From: Incurvaria masculella
Lineage: Eukaryota; Arthropoda; Insecta; Lepidoptera; Incurvariidae
Reading direction: 5' to 3'
Length of the DNA: 64,000 bases
NCBI GenBank assembly: GCA_946894095.1
Contig: OX335647.2
Span: 12,728,001-12,792,000, forward strand
Made by a program: the position numbers and the translations under genes. This document shows positions 42,737-53,219 of the stretch, one piece after another. Under the pieces are notes generated by a model. The model ran no database searches. It was not told where the DNA came from and worked only from the letters and a program-made list of their open reading frames with translations. Each line of letters begins with the position of its first letter. Positions within the stretch are counted from its first letter, which is position 1.

Positions 42737-43139
42737 CTTAAGTTGGGCCCGTAAGCATCAGAAAATTACGCTCCACATACAAACGTAGTTTACTAATCAT
42801 TTGAAAACCATTGTTCCAATTTACTTGATATTTGGGATTAAATATCAAGTAACAAATATCTATGTTTGCACGTGTTTGATTTCTCGAAAAATGTATCCTG
42901 TGTCCACACAACACAGAAAAAAAATGTGTATGAAGATTTTATTTTGCCTGTTATTTGACTTGCCTTAGATTTTAAGCAAATCAAAAACGTGCAGACACAG
43001 ATATTTATTATTGAATATTAGATACCAAATATAAAGCAAATTTGTGTTTGAAATGTGTGTTTTTAAAAAAAAAATTGTTTTTCAAATTATTAGTAAACTA
43101 CGTTTGTATGGGGAACATAGCTTACGGGCCATTCTTAAG
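42737..43139. mobile_element. Palindromic MITE with CTTAAG..GGGCCCGTAAGC ends, copy 1
   Basis: The first 65 bp (CTTAAGTTGGGCCCGTAAGC, ACAAACGTAGTTTACTAATC) pair with the last 60 bp (GATTAGTAAACTACGTTTGT read inverted, GCTTACGGGCCATTCTTAAG). The interior also pairs (AAATATCTATGTTTGCACGT with ACGTGCAGACACAGATATTT). The whole 403 bp is an imperfect palindrome without coding capacity. Further copies at 56629 and 62269. Confidence 0.85.
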
Positions 43140-43359
43140 TATCGTGTGTGCGACCATTAGATTCGTTTTACACTAAATTAATGAATTACTTTGTATGGAA
43201 AGTCTTAATTTTTATTTAGGGGATATTCAGAAAAAAGTTAATGAACTTTTTTGTTCATTTCAATCCCAATAATAATTATCAAATTGTATGTAGTAACCGT
43301 TCAACAAGGGTAGCTTTTTGTTACGTTGTATTTATTGCCAAGGAAAGCTACTCGTACAA
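43140..43359. other. No feature recognised
   Basis: Nothing identified. Confidence 0.45.
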
Positions 43360-43690
43360 AGGTGCGATGACGTCTCAAGAGCGTCCGCGCCGGCCGGAAG
43401 GTTGAGCCGGACTTGTGACGTGCTGCGGCCGCCACGTAGCGCGCCGCACGCACGTCGCCGCGTCGGTCGCGGGCCACGCCGCAGGTGACCGCCGCGCCGG
43501 CCGCCGCACACTGGCGCACGCACACCGACGCCGACGTCGCCCGGAGGTGTCGGCTCGGCGGCGACACACTGTCTGGCGGAGGCGGCAGGCGGAGGCGGCG
43601 GCGCGGCGGCGGCCCGGACGTGTCGCGGAACCTAAGCGAGATATTTCCACCGCACGCGAGTGTCATCGCAATCCTACGCGCACGTAAATG
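43360..43690. promoter_or_regulatory. CpG island, possible promoter or first exon
   Basis: The strongest CG-dense block in the window (for example GCGCGCCGCACGCACGTCGC, CGGAGGCGGCGGCGCGGCGG). Frames are open on both strands in several phases at once, so none can be called coding. Its position in AT-rich DNA suggests a promoter or regulatory role. Confidence 0.4.
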
Positions 43691-43793
43691 CGGAATGCTC
43701 GGGTGCGTTCACACGACCGACATTCGCCCGCTTATACATGACGTTCGATCACTTTACATCATTCCCATTTGAGTGCTGGTTATCGTTGCTTTT

Positions 43794-44081
43794 TAGGGTT
43801 CCGTACCCAAAGGGTGCCAACGGAACCCTATTACTAAGCGTCCGCTGTCCGTCCGTCCGTCCGTCTGTCACAGGGCTGTATCTCATGATCCGTAATAGGT
43901 AGGCAGCTGAAATTTTCACAGAGTATGTATTTGTTTTGCCGCTATAACAAAAAATGGTAGGTAAAATTATAGAATAATAAAAATTCAAGGGGGGGCATAT
44001 AAAAAACGTGATTTTTTTGTGTTAAATCTTGTACTATGGTACAGAACCCTTCGTGTGCGAGTCCGACTCGCACTTGGCCGG
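43794..44081 (+). mobile_element. GGGTTCCGTACCC repeat, complete copy
   Basis: TAGGGTTCCGTACCCAAAGG, ACGGAACCCTATTACTAAGC, CTGTCCGTCCGTCCG, GGGCTGTATCTCATGATCCG, AGCTGAAATTTTCACAGAG, TTGCCGCTATAACA, then CGTGTGCGAGTCCGACTCGC and ACTTGGCCGG. I recall this as one of the most abundant repeats of Lepidoptera. GGGTTCCGT/ACGGAACCC makes a small terminal hairpin. Class not certain. Confidence 0.85.
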
Positions 44082-44544
44082 TATTTTTTCTGCAACTAAG
44101 GGTAGTGTATACCCCATGCGTTCCGGTAGATCACTCCGGACAAGGTCCAAGGGACATTATGCATACGAAACTTGGTACAGCTCCGTTGGTAGTGAATCGT
44201 GGCAGCTCTCGCTAGACTTTACATCTGCTCATGAAATCGAAAGCGAGAAGTTCCCGTGTTCGCTTCTGTCAAAGTCTATGTAGAAGAAAATATGCCTACT
44301 TTCTTTCATAGAGTTTGAAAGAAACGAACACGAGAACTTCTACTGCTCGCTTTCGTGAGTAGACTCTGCAAGTATTAGAAATAAGTGTCTCAAAGGATTC
44401 TGAGGATAGTTAGAGTAATCATAAATCTGTGCACAGCTGCTGCGGAGGTATGCCCACAAAGTGTACCTTCCTACTTAAATGATATCTCACTCCGGTCAAG
44501 TGAGGCCATGATTAGATAAAAATGTTTCTGAAATTCAGACACGG
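44082..44544. other. No feature recognised
   Basis: Contains GAAGTTCCCGTGTTCGCTTC and its near-inverse GAACACGAGAACTTCTACTG (about 44250-44345), a possible short foldback. Confidence 0.4.
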
Positions 44545-45028
44545 CACTCGTCAGTCAGTCAGCGTGTTTGCGTCTACTGCTGGACATACGCCTCTCAAAT
44601 TTTTCTCCAGTCCTCCCGGCTCTCAGCGGTACGGAAACACTGCTTTCCGCCGACGCAATTGATGTCGTCGTCCCACCTGGCCGCCAGTGTAGGACACGGT
44701 TACTCCACCAATCATCGTCTCTTGGGCTGACGTAACCAGCCCATTGCCATTTGAGCTTAGCCACCCGGTTTCCAATATCGACTACTTTGGTACGTCGGCG
44801 GATTGCCTCGTTACGCACTATATCCCGTAGCGATATTCCCAGCATGGCTCGCTCCATTGATCGCTGGGAAACTTTCAACCTTTGGACAACGGCGACCGTC
44901 AGAGTCGGCACTGTGTGATGTGAATGTGTCAATAATGCATCAGAGTCGATATGTGCGCCGCCATCGCTTCTTCCGCCGTACGAAGCTGCACAAACGTCTC
45001 GTCCCTGCCGTCTCCGCCGCTGCCGCAA
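44545..45028 (-). pseudogene. RTE-type LINE C-terminal remnant
   Basis: The minus-strand frame reads VVQRLKVSQRSMERAMLGIS, LRDIVRNEAIRRRTKVVDIG, NRVAKLKWQWAGYVSPRDDD and HWRPGG, the C-terminal block of endonuclease-reverse transcriptases of RTE-like LINEs that is very common in moths and butterflies. The N-terminal 35 residues of the frame (Arg/Gly/His-rich) do not fit and are probably unrelated. RT and endonuclease are absent. The 3' end recurs at 53757. Confidence 0.85.
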
Positions 45029-45049
45029 GCCGAGGTATGTATAGTACGA

Positions 45050-45205
45050 GTATGCATTTATTTTGCCGCTACAACAACAAACAAGTAAAATAATATTTTA
45101 AAAAAATTAAAGGGGAAACAAAAAACGTGATTTTTTGTGTAAAATCTTGTACGATGGTACGGAACTCTTCGTGTGCGAGTCCGACTCGCACTTGGCCTGT
45201 TTTTT
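45050..45205 (+). mobile_element. GGGTTCCGTACCC repeat, 3' half only
   Basis: TTTATTTTGCCGCTACAACA, AAAACGTGATTTTTTGTGTA, CGATGGTACGGAACTCTTCG and TGCGAGTCCGACTCGCACTT. The 5' half is missing. Confidence 0.8.
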
Positions 45206-45813
45206 ATCTATGATCCACATGAAAGTCTCTGCTGCTACCTTTACCCTTCTGTGGGAAATACCGTAATGGATGATCGTGCGTGATATAAAAACGTGCAAAT
45301 GCATCAATTTAAAAGGCTTCCTAGCTTTCGTTCAAATAATAATATTACGGTCTTTAAGCTTCACTAAAATCGAAAACCTAAAACATAACCTGATTGTGCT
45401 CACTCATCAGACAAATAAATAAATATTACCGATACCATAAAATATGACCGAGCAGTCAAACCATTACGATATTGAGAAACAGATCAAAAGAACACAAAAG
45501 CGGAGTGAACAAAATATCTTTACAAATCAGATTTAAAAACACAATAACAATAAAACTCGTTTAGTAGAAAACAAAACGATTGTTTTACGATCGTGCCGTG
45601 GTGGAGCAAACAACAAAAGATCCTTTGGTTCCCTTTGGGCTGATGTATACGTGTAGGATTAAATTGTTCTCGTGCTGGCTATATGTATGTGTCGCGAGCG
45701 TGTAGTGGTACAGGGTCAGCGTCTACTCTCACATTTCTTACCAAGTTCGAAGTAAAAGTGGGAATAGTTAATGAAATACGCTTCATGTTAAAGCATATTC
45801 GTTATTCAGTACT
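45206..45813. other. AT-rich sequence, nothing recognised
   Basis: Nothing identified. Confidence 0.5.
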
Positions 45814-46095
45814 TTATTAGGGTTCCGTACCCAAAGGGTGAAAACGGAACCCTATTACTAAGCCTCCGCTGTCCGTCCGTCCGTCCGTCCGTCCGTCTGT
45901 CCGTCTGTCACAGTGCTGTATCTTAGTAACCGTAACAGGTAGACAGCTGAAATTTTCACAGAGTGTGTATTTATTTTGCCGCTATAACAGCAAATAGGTA
46001 AGATTAAAAAATAATAATAAAAATTAAAGGGGGCTCCCATACAAAAAACGTGATTTTTTTGTTTTTTTTTTTCTACGATGGTACGGAATTTTGTT
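45814..46095 (+). mobile_element. GGGTTCCGTACCC repeat, 3'-truncated copy
   Basis: AGGGTTCCGTACCCAAAGGG, AACGGAACCCTATTACTAAG, a (CCGT)n run, TTGCCGCTATAACAGC and GATGGTACGGAATTTT; the GAGTCCGACTCGCACTTGG end is lost. Confidence 0.85.
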
Positions 46096-46342
46096 ATCAT
46101 GTGCAGGGAAGATACACTACGACCCTCAAAGTTATTGTAATATGCTATTGAATTCTTAAATTCGACAAAAATAACTTCGCAGAGTATGGCGCTGAAAACC
46201 TTCATGATTTAACCAAGTAAGTTCTATTTGGGAAATGCACATTTTAACACAAACGTAAACACATAAATATTAGTTGTCAGGTGTGGTAAATTTAGTTTCG
46301 CCGACATTCGGAACAAATAAAGATTCGGCCCGTTTTGTGTAA

Positions 46343-47470
46343 GAGTTAGCCAAAATTAAGCTAGAGAACGACGACCCGATGGCGAGCTTTGATGTAGAAT
46401 CCGTGTTCACAACGTTACTTTGTCTGATGCCTTGGATGTTATTGCTAGAAAACAGTTTAAAAATTATATTCCGGCCGAGCACACCAAGCTGATCGAACAT
46501 TGTTTACGACAAAATTACTTTTTGTGGCAGGGAAATAACTATATTGAGCGCGACGGGGTAGCCATTGGATTTCCAGTTGCAACAGTGGTTGCCAATATCT
46601 TCATGGAGGACTTCGAGGAACAGGCGCGAATACAGCGGAACATTCTCCAAGCATGGTTTCGCTATGTTGATGACATATTCGCCGTTTTGAAAAATGGGCG
46701 AATTTGTCTAGATACTTCAACACCTCAAAAGCGTAGTTCACTAGAGAAACAGACGAAAAAGTTGCCATTTTTTGAACGTGTACGAAAATCTGACGGCACA
46801 CTGGGTCCCACTGTATATGGGAAACCGACGCATAAAACAGATCTCACCATCTCCCAGCACAACCGAGATCAGTGGAAAATTCTTTAGTGAACCGAGCACA
46901 CAAGATCTGTGATGAAGAGCATGTACAAGAGGAGCTATCACATGTGAGATAAGAATACAAATTTATATTCAGGACAGCGGTAATCTAGGGAACCGAACCA
47001 GGAAATTAGATATGGTGCATCGCGGCAAAATTCACGAATATTAACCTTACGTTAGAGAAGGTACAGACTGGTTCGGTAAACTTCTATGAAAGATAGATAT
47101 CAATACTTATTTCGAACCCATGCCTAAGATACAGTCTATGCTAGGTTCAGCAAAGGATGGGTATTTCCCTCTAGTCCCCAGGTGTGTACAAGATACCGTG
47201 CAGCTGCGGTAAGAGTTACGTAGGACAAACAAAGCGGATCAGACAGACAAGGGTCTCGGAACATATCTAGGCTGTGAAAAACAACGAGCGGCATAAGTAA
47301 ACAATATGTGAACATGTTCTTGACAGTGAGAGCAATCACTGGATTCTTTGGGACCAGATTAAAACATTAGCGATAGAATAATACGATATTCCGCGTCTGG
47401 TCCATGAATCGATTGATATATCAAGACATGCAAACTTGACCCCACCGAGACCACACAATGAAGCTGCCAT
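46343..47470 (+). pseudogene. Penelope-like element: RT and GIY-YIG endonuclease, broken
   Basis: RT: MASFDVESVFTT (about 46379) then, after a frame change near 46420, YFLWQGNNYIERDGVAIGFP, ANIFMEDFEEQA and FRYVDDIFAVL carry the catalytic aspartates. Then FFERVRKSDG and [10 protein letters not shown] follow, as in Penelope-like RTs. The frame breaks after 46887. A GIY-YIG nuclease follows at 47181-47460: GVYKIPCSCGKSYVGQTKR, TRVSEH, then a stop, then RHK, HVLDSESNHWILWDQI and IDISRHANLTPPRP. The order RT then GIY-YIG is diagnostic of Penelope-like elements. Stops and frameshifts show it is dead. It acts, when intact, by target-primed reverse transcription. Confidence 0.9.
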
Positions 47471-47762
47471 CAGCCTGGACTCCGCTATACTGGCGCATCA
47501 AAAAAGTCAACATATAAGAACACCAGCTGTGGAGACTGACTTCGTTAGTTAACGTGTACGCATTGCAGCCATATTTTTCTATGGTGATACAAGCTTCGCC
47601 GCCGACGGCCGTCCGTTGACGTTTGACGGGCCGCGCTGTTGAACGTTGCTCCAGGACGGCAACAGTCCTGAAGGAACCCGCGACGCAGCAGTCAAAATAT
47701 GAAATCCGATTTGCAAATTTGTGCAGCGACGGTGTAAACTTAAAAACTAATAAGAACTTATT
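47471..47762. other. No feature recognised
   Basis: May include the 3' end of the Penelope-like element; no motif beyond its nuclease domain. Confidence 0.4.
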
Positions 47763-48545
47763 TAACACGCTTTTATTAGCTTGGGTTGTATCTATGTAAC
47801 GGAATCTTTGAACTTAATTTTCACCAGTTTCCAGAAGTCTGATTAATTTGAAACTTTGCATACGTATCAAGGACCGATGACAATGCAATAATTTCATAAC
47901 AGTTTCCCATTATCCTTATTAGGACCGCTAGGATTAATCAATTCTTTTTTTAACACGCTTTTATTAGCTTGGGTTGCATGTATCTATGTATGTAATGGAA
48001 TCTTTGAGATTAATTTTCACCAGTTTCCAGAAGTCTGATTAATTTGAAACTTTGCATTCTCAGCCTCAGTGGCCCAGTGGCGCGACACTTCGGCGATCGC
48101 TCTCCGAAGTTAAGCAACGCTGGGTCCGGTCTGGTCTTGGATGGGTGACCATTAGACCGTTGAGAGAGGCTGGCCGTGGTTCGGATTCCACGTTAAACTG
48201 TAGGTCCCCTTCCTTACTTACTAAGTGGTAGGGTTAATCCCGCCCGGGTTGGTACCATCGCATTGAATGAACGATGGTCGAAGCGGCAATGAAAATTGTC
48301 CGTGTTTTCCATCCAGTTCAATGTAGCCGAGCAATATAAGGAAGGTCCTGGCATGGCACCTAGTTCCCATGTGGTATGTTGGGCTAATACCATGACAGAA
48401 GGTGTGGTATTAGCCATCATGTCCAGTCACATAAAAAAAAAAAACGTATCAAGGACCGATGACAATGCAATAATTTCATAACAGTTTCCCATTATCCTTA
48501 TAAGGACCGCCAGGATTAATAAATTCTTTTATAGATCCTCTGTAG
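47763..48545 (+). repeat. Duplicated 180-bp repeat, second copy split by a SINE
   Basis: AACACGCTTTTATTAGCTTG, CACCAGTTTCCAGAAGTCTG, CGTATCAAGGACCGATGACA and CAGTTTCCCATTATCCTTAT occur in order at 47763-47945 and again from 47953. The second copy stops at 48055 after GAAACTTTGCAT and resumes at 48445 with CGTATCAAGG, so the SINE at 48061 inserted into it. I recall the unit as a common lepidopteran repeat. Confidence 0.9.
48061..48444 (+). mobile_element. Full-length 5S-rRNA-headed SINE
   Basis: Nearly identical to 6771-7151: AGCCTCAGTGGCCCAGTGGC, CCGAAGTTAAGCAACGCTGG, GATGGGTGACC, the same body, TGTCCAGTCACAT and a 12-base poly(A). The intact first copy of the host repeat shows the exact empty site. 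A clear target duplication is not seen. Confidence 0.88.
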
Positions 48546-48731
48546 TGGAGTAAAAGAGACAGAGCTAGCGCGAGATCTGCGCATGCCCGCACTTTCGGAC
48601 TTACTCTTTCGCTCGGGCACTTGGTACTATGGAGTGTAGAGACTCTGTACACTCCATACTTGGTACAGTACAACGGAGGCAAAATTGTTTTCAGGATAAT
48701 TGCGTTCTCACCTTGTTCATTCTTTATGCAG
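48546..48731. other. Junction sequence before the RLE-type RT gene
   Basis: Contains a short inverted repeat GGAGTGTA..TACACTCC (48631-48655). An open frame crosses it but the residues do not fit the RT family. Confidence 0.4.
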
Positions 48732-50140
48732 AGCTGAACCCTACAAAATGCGAAGCAATATTCTCGAAATTAACCGCCGATAGGACAACAGAAATCAAAA
48801 GCCTTTTGGAAAAAATTACACCGGGAATCAAAACTCTAACTGAAGAGAACAGATTCTTCCTGGGCGCCCCGTTGACGGAACAATCCACAACAACGCTTTT
48901 AGAAAATAAAACCAATATGTTGGAGATATTCACAAATCGCCTTCGTGCTATCCAACCTCATGTCGGCTTACATCTCCTTAAATTTTGTTTTGGTATCCCA
49001 CGATTCACATACTTTATGCGCTGTTGCCCTTTATGGCGCAATACAGAAGCACTAACTAAAATAGACGCTATTGTCAAAAAAGGCCTGTCCCAAATAACGA
49101 ACATTCAATTAGAAGGAAATGCTTGGATACAAGCCTCTCTTCCCATAGGCTTCGGCGGAGTTGGCATACGATGCACAAAAGATGTTGCACTTCCAGCATT
49201 TTTGAGTTCCGTCCACAGCAGTTTACCACTCGTGGGTAGTATTCTTTCACCATGATCTGTGATTTCGAGGTGGACTGCTTGAACAGGGCTATCGAAGGTT
49301 GGAAATCCAGGTGCCCAGAAGAACCTATTCCAATCCGTCTTAAACTCCAAAAAGCCTGGGATTTGCCGATTATAAAATCTATACACTCTTCCCTCTTGAT
49401 GAATAGTGCTGACATTGACAAAGCTCGCATTCTAGCATCATCAGTCGCCGAATCCGGGGCGGGGGGCCTATCCATCACCAAGCCTAGGCACTCTGCTTGA
49501 CAGTAACACTCTCAGAATTTCAATAGGCCTTCGAGTCGGTGCTAGATTGTGCCATCCTCATACGTGCGTCTGTGGTACCAACGTTACCGAATGGGGCCAC
49601 CACGGTTTATCATGCCAAAGGAGCGCTGGTCGTTTATCCCGCCATTACAATATAAATAACATTATAAAAAGAGCACTGGTGACAGCAAACTACCCCAGCA
49701 TCACCGAGCCCCCAGGAATCAGTCGCTCGGATGGTAAACGCCCGGACGGGGTGACCTTAGTGCCGTGGGCAAGTGGAAAGGCATTAATATGGGACGCCAC
49801 CTGTGTAGATACTCTGGCGCCGTCCTACATTCAGGCCACTTCTCGCGCGGCCGGAGCGGCAGCTGAGAGGGCAGCAGCAAATAATCATAAAAAATACAGC
49901 TGCGTGGCGAGTTCTTTTGAGTTTTTAGCTTTCGCCGCCGAGACACTCGGTTCATGGTCACCAGAAGCGATAACTTTTGCTTCAACGTTAGGCAAACTTT
50001 TAAATGAAAGTTCTGGTGATCCCAGGTCCGGGGCACATTTTGTCCGGCGAATAAGCCTCGAAATCCAAAGAGGCAACACCGCCAGTATTCTAGGTACAGC
50101 TGGAGCTCCGGCTCTTTTAGAAGAAGTTTTTTATCTTTAA
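48732..50140 (+). pseudogene. RT thumb plus restriction-like endonuclease of a non-LTR-type element
   Basis: Three consecutive frames form one protein C-terminus. 48732-49255: ELNPTKCEAIFSKL, NRFFLGAPLTEQ, LLKFCFGIPRFTYFMRC, WIQASLPIGFGGVGIR, the end of an RT. 49252-49500: RAIEGWKSRCPEEP, KLQKAWDLPI. 49500-50140: a C-x-C..H-x4-C zinc motif (CVCGTNVTEWGHHGLSC), GRLSRHYNIN, KRPDGVTLVPW and WDATCVDT, which look like the catalytic core of a PD-(D/E)XK restriction-like endonuclease. The zinc motif, GR..RH and PD order resembles that of R2-type LINEs. It ends ISLEIQRGNTASILGTAG. Frameshifts near 49252 and 49495 break it. The palm with YxDD is missing, so it is also 5'-truncated. The exact clade is unknown to me. 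Confidence 0.8.
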
Positions 50141-50387
50141 GTCTAAATTAAATATGTATTTTATTAACATTAGTTCCTACCTATCTAATAAAGAGATTGT
50201 ACAACCGAACATAAATTTTTAATCTATTTATTTTACGGGACAAAATTTGGTAAACACCAATGCTTTGAAATTACAGTCGATAAGGAAGGAATTTAATACG
50301 ATCAAAAAATTTGTAATTATAAAGTCTTATTGATTGGAGTAAAAATAATGCATATGAATTCGAAAAATCGAACTAAAATATGAAAAA
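50141..50387. other. AT-rich sequence between the RT remnant and the inverted repeat
   Basis: AATAAAGAGATT at about 50187 could be a poly(A) signal for the RT element. Confidence 0.4.
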
Positions 50388-50874
50388 TAAATAATAGTTT
50401 AAAAAAACTAAAAAAACACGCTTTTATAGCTAACCGAACTAAAAAATAGAAAATAATTTTTAATTTTAAAGAGTTTATATTACAGTAGTAGAAGATCGAA
50501 CAATCAATCAGAATTTATCACCTCAAGATAAAATTATAATAAAGTTTCAGTTATTAACAAAATAATTCAATTCAGAGTAAAAAGCGTGGGGTGCATTTTA
50601 CTACTTTTCATAACTCTCCTCTGATAGACAGTTGCAAATAGAATGATTGTTACATTTACTTTATCAAGCACCCCACGCTTTTTACTCTGAATTGAATTAT
50701 TTTGTTAATAACTTAAACTTTATTATAATTTTATCTTGAGGTGATAAATTCTGATTGATTGTTCGATCTTCTACTACTGTAATATAAACTCTTTAAAATT
50801 AAAAATTATTTTCTATTTTTTAGTTCGGTTAGCTATAAAAGCGTGTTTTTTTAGTTTTTTTAAACTATTATTTA
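50388..50874. repeat. Near-perfect 207-bp inverted repeat, 73-bp loop
   Basis: 50388-50594 and 50668-50874 are reverse complements with a single mismatch found (AAAGTTTCAGTT against AAAGTTTAAGTT). Outer ends hold TAGTTTAAAAAAACTAAAAA and ACACGCTTTTATAGCTAACC; inner ends GTAAAAAGCGTGGGGTGC. The 73-bp loop is unique. No coding capacity. A transcript would fold into a 207-bp duplex. Confidence 0.97.
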
Positions 50875-51574
50875 AATAATAATTTATGTTTAATAAACGG
50901 GACACACCTAGTAGATAGCAAATAACAGTACCCACTCATGATTTACCGGATCCCCTGACTAAGGAATTATTGTTATTAAAATAAATCAGCACTTGTTGAA
51001 AACCAGGCTTAGTGTAGTGTAAGTAAATTGAATAAATAAACGAAATGAAATCAGCCAACACAATCCATTATACTAAATTCCTGTGTTGTTATGGTCACCA
51101 ATATGCTTCATTTGACGGAATAGTGAAGGTTTAAACCATCAATATGAGATCAAACACAGTATTCGTATATAGCTATCAACCCGATCTCTCAGCAAAGTAA
51201 GTAAAAGAGATTCGCAGTTTTATGCATATATGTTTCTAGTCCGCCGTCCGAATTTTAATGTCAACAAGTAATGTTAACGAGGCCACCTAAATAGTTGCAC
51301 GCTACACCAATGTATGTTGCGGAGGATTGATTTGAAGACATTCTTTATAAAACTTTTTTAAAAACTAAAACCAAAGGGATACGTTTAGTCTACGTATTGT
51401 TTTAAAACATTTTGCACCGCAGAATTGAATACTCTGCCTACCCCAAAATTTAGGGATGGGAGACACATATGGGGGAGGTCATATCAACTTACAAAAATAT
51501 TCACATTTTAAGTCTCCTGCAAAGGTATTGACATGTTTGCGCACAGAGTCGGCACACTCAAAGAGAATATACAG
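50875..51574. other. AT-rich sequence, nothing recognised
   Basis: Nothing identified. Confidence 0.5.
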
Positions 51575-51725
51575 AGAGAGGTGCCTCCCCCCCCGCCGCC
51601 CGCCGCCGCTCGGCCCGGCCGGGCGGCCCCGGCGCTGGGAGGGCGGGCGGCGCGGCGCCGGGCGGGTTGGGCGGATTTATGGGCTCCGGGGAATCTCATT
51701 AGGCCCCTTCATACGGAGGGAGGGC
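51575..51725. promoter_or_regulatory. GC-rich island
   Basis: CCCCCCCGCCGCCCGCCG, CTCGGCCCGGCCGGGCGGCC and GGCGGCGCGGCGCCGGGCGG within AT-rich DNA. Possible promoter; frames are open by composition only. Confidence 0.35.
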
Positions 51726-52796
51726 GGGGAACATTTTACGTTTATTTTGGGGGCAACTTTAATACAATCAGTCTTTATCGTATGCATACGTGAACGTAAA
51801 ATTTAGGGATATCCGAATTTCATAATTTTCTTGTTCTTAAGATTGTTATGATTGTATAGTTAATTTCCTAAAAAGAGCTAATTTTTTTATTCGATCGTGT
51901 ATTTTCGGGTTTTGCTGGTTTTGGTATAATACATGTTATGGAAAATAAAAGTGTATGTTTCGATGTTTTTTGCACGAACATACCTTACGTCTGAAGATTG
52001 GGAAGATTTGGTAGATAATTCAGTGTGGAGTATGGAGCGAGCGAAGGCTTGGGCAGCCCCAGTAAATAATATATGGTAGCATATATTCACGTAGAAAGTT
52101 ATATATGACGAAAGGACCTATAAATCTACTTTACAATCATATGAGCAGCGTTGCCTAATTTATAACGCATCCAAAAAGGAGAAGCTACTGCGGAGTTGCA
52201 AAAAAGTTATATTTTTGTTCGAACCGCTTTTGTTTCGCGATGCAGAACAATGCACGTGGAAAATGCCGAAAGCGAACGAGAGCGCCGCAAAAAGGATTGC
52301 ATAATAAAAAATATAAGTGACTCCGCTCGGACACAATGAGCCCACAGACGGAATAAATAAGTTTTTGGTTGCTTGGACTCACAATAAAAGCTTACGGTGC
52401 GCTTCAATTATGGTTTGATTACAAAAATATTCATAGTTGGTGATAAATCTAAAACATGGTTATAAATGCTGGTAGCCCCGAGTAAGTATGATTCAGATTC
52501 AGATATTTTATTTATCATGAAGAAAATACATGTTAACTATCACATTATTGTTTTTCACATCTTTTCATTTATTTAAAATTTTTGGTAGTTGAACTACCCT
52601 AAGTTACGTCACAAAGATCCGCGGATTCGATCAACCCAGTAAAGAAGAACCCGCAAAGAAACTTCACGGGTTTACATAACATATTATTCCGTCCACAATT
52701 ATGATACTAGATCTAGATGATGTATGTATTATTGTATGTATGTAATATTGTATGTATGGTATTAGCATTTAGAAGGAGAGGGTCGATGTTGTGTCT
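51726..52796. other. AT-rich sequence, nothing coding
   Basis: GATTCAGATTCAGATATTTT at about 52490 resembles a LINE-tail or repeat end I have seen in moths, but I cannot delimit it. Confidence 0.4.
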
Positions 52797-52945
52797 TTTT
52801 AGGGTTCCGTACTCAAAGGGTGTCAAAGGAACCCTATAACTAAGCCTCCGCTGTCCGTCAGTCCGTCCTTCCATCCGTCTGTCACAGGGCTGTATCTCAT
52901 GAACCGTTATAGGTAGGCAGATGAAATTTTTACAGAGTGTTAATT
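52797..52945 (+). mobile_element. GGGTTCCGTACCC repeat, 5' half
   Basis: AGGGTTCCGTACTCAAAGGG, GGAACCCTATAACTAAGCCT, GTCACAGGGCTGTATCTCAT, then truncated after TTTTTACAGAGTG. Confidence 0.85.
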
Positions 52946-53173
52946 TATTTACACAGGACTAGGAGCACGCATGTAGGAGCATAAGTGTAAAGCCGTAAAT
53001 TGTTCGTTTAATCCTGTGTCTGTATGTTGAGCATCACCCCGTATTTTATGATTATCATCAAATTATAAAATAATTATCTTATAAATTGTACGTCACATTA
53101 TTCAAACCAATTTTCTTTAAAAGTATTTAATTTTGTTATTATTTTGAAATGTACTATTGAAACGATTGTTTTT
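52946..53173. other. No feature recognised
   Basis: Nothing identified. Confidence 0.45.
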
Positions 53174-53219
53174 AACCGACTTCTAAAATATTATAAACAT
53201 AATATTTTAGAAGTCGGTT
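53174..53219. repeat. Perfect 20-bp hairpin, AACCGACTTC type
   Basis: AACCGACTTCTAAAATATTA (53174-53193) is exactly inverted at 53200-53219 around a 6-base loop. The ends match the AACCGACTTC termini of the element at 39367, so it looks like a minimal two-ended remnant. Confidence 0.95.

Noticed and set aside
43301..43772. Overlapping frames of 63-121 codons on both strands
   Set aside because: All lie in the CpG island, where stops are rare by composition.
47136..47339. Minus-strand 67-codon frame over the GIY-YIG region
   Set aside because: Shadow of the plus-strand nuclease domain, which has the family motifs.
51456..51806. 116-codon frame through a GC-rich island
   Set aside because: Low-complexity Arg/Pro/Gly sequence from base composition; no domain.
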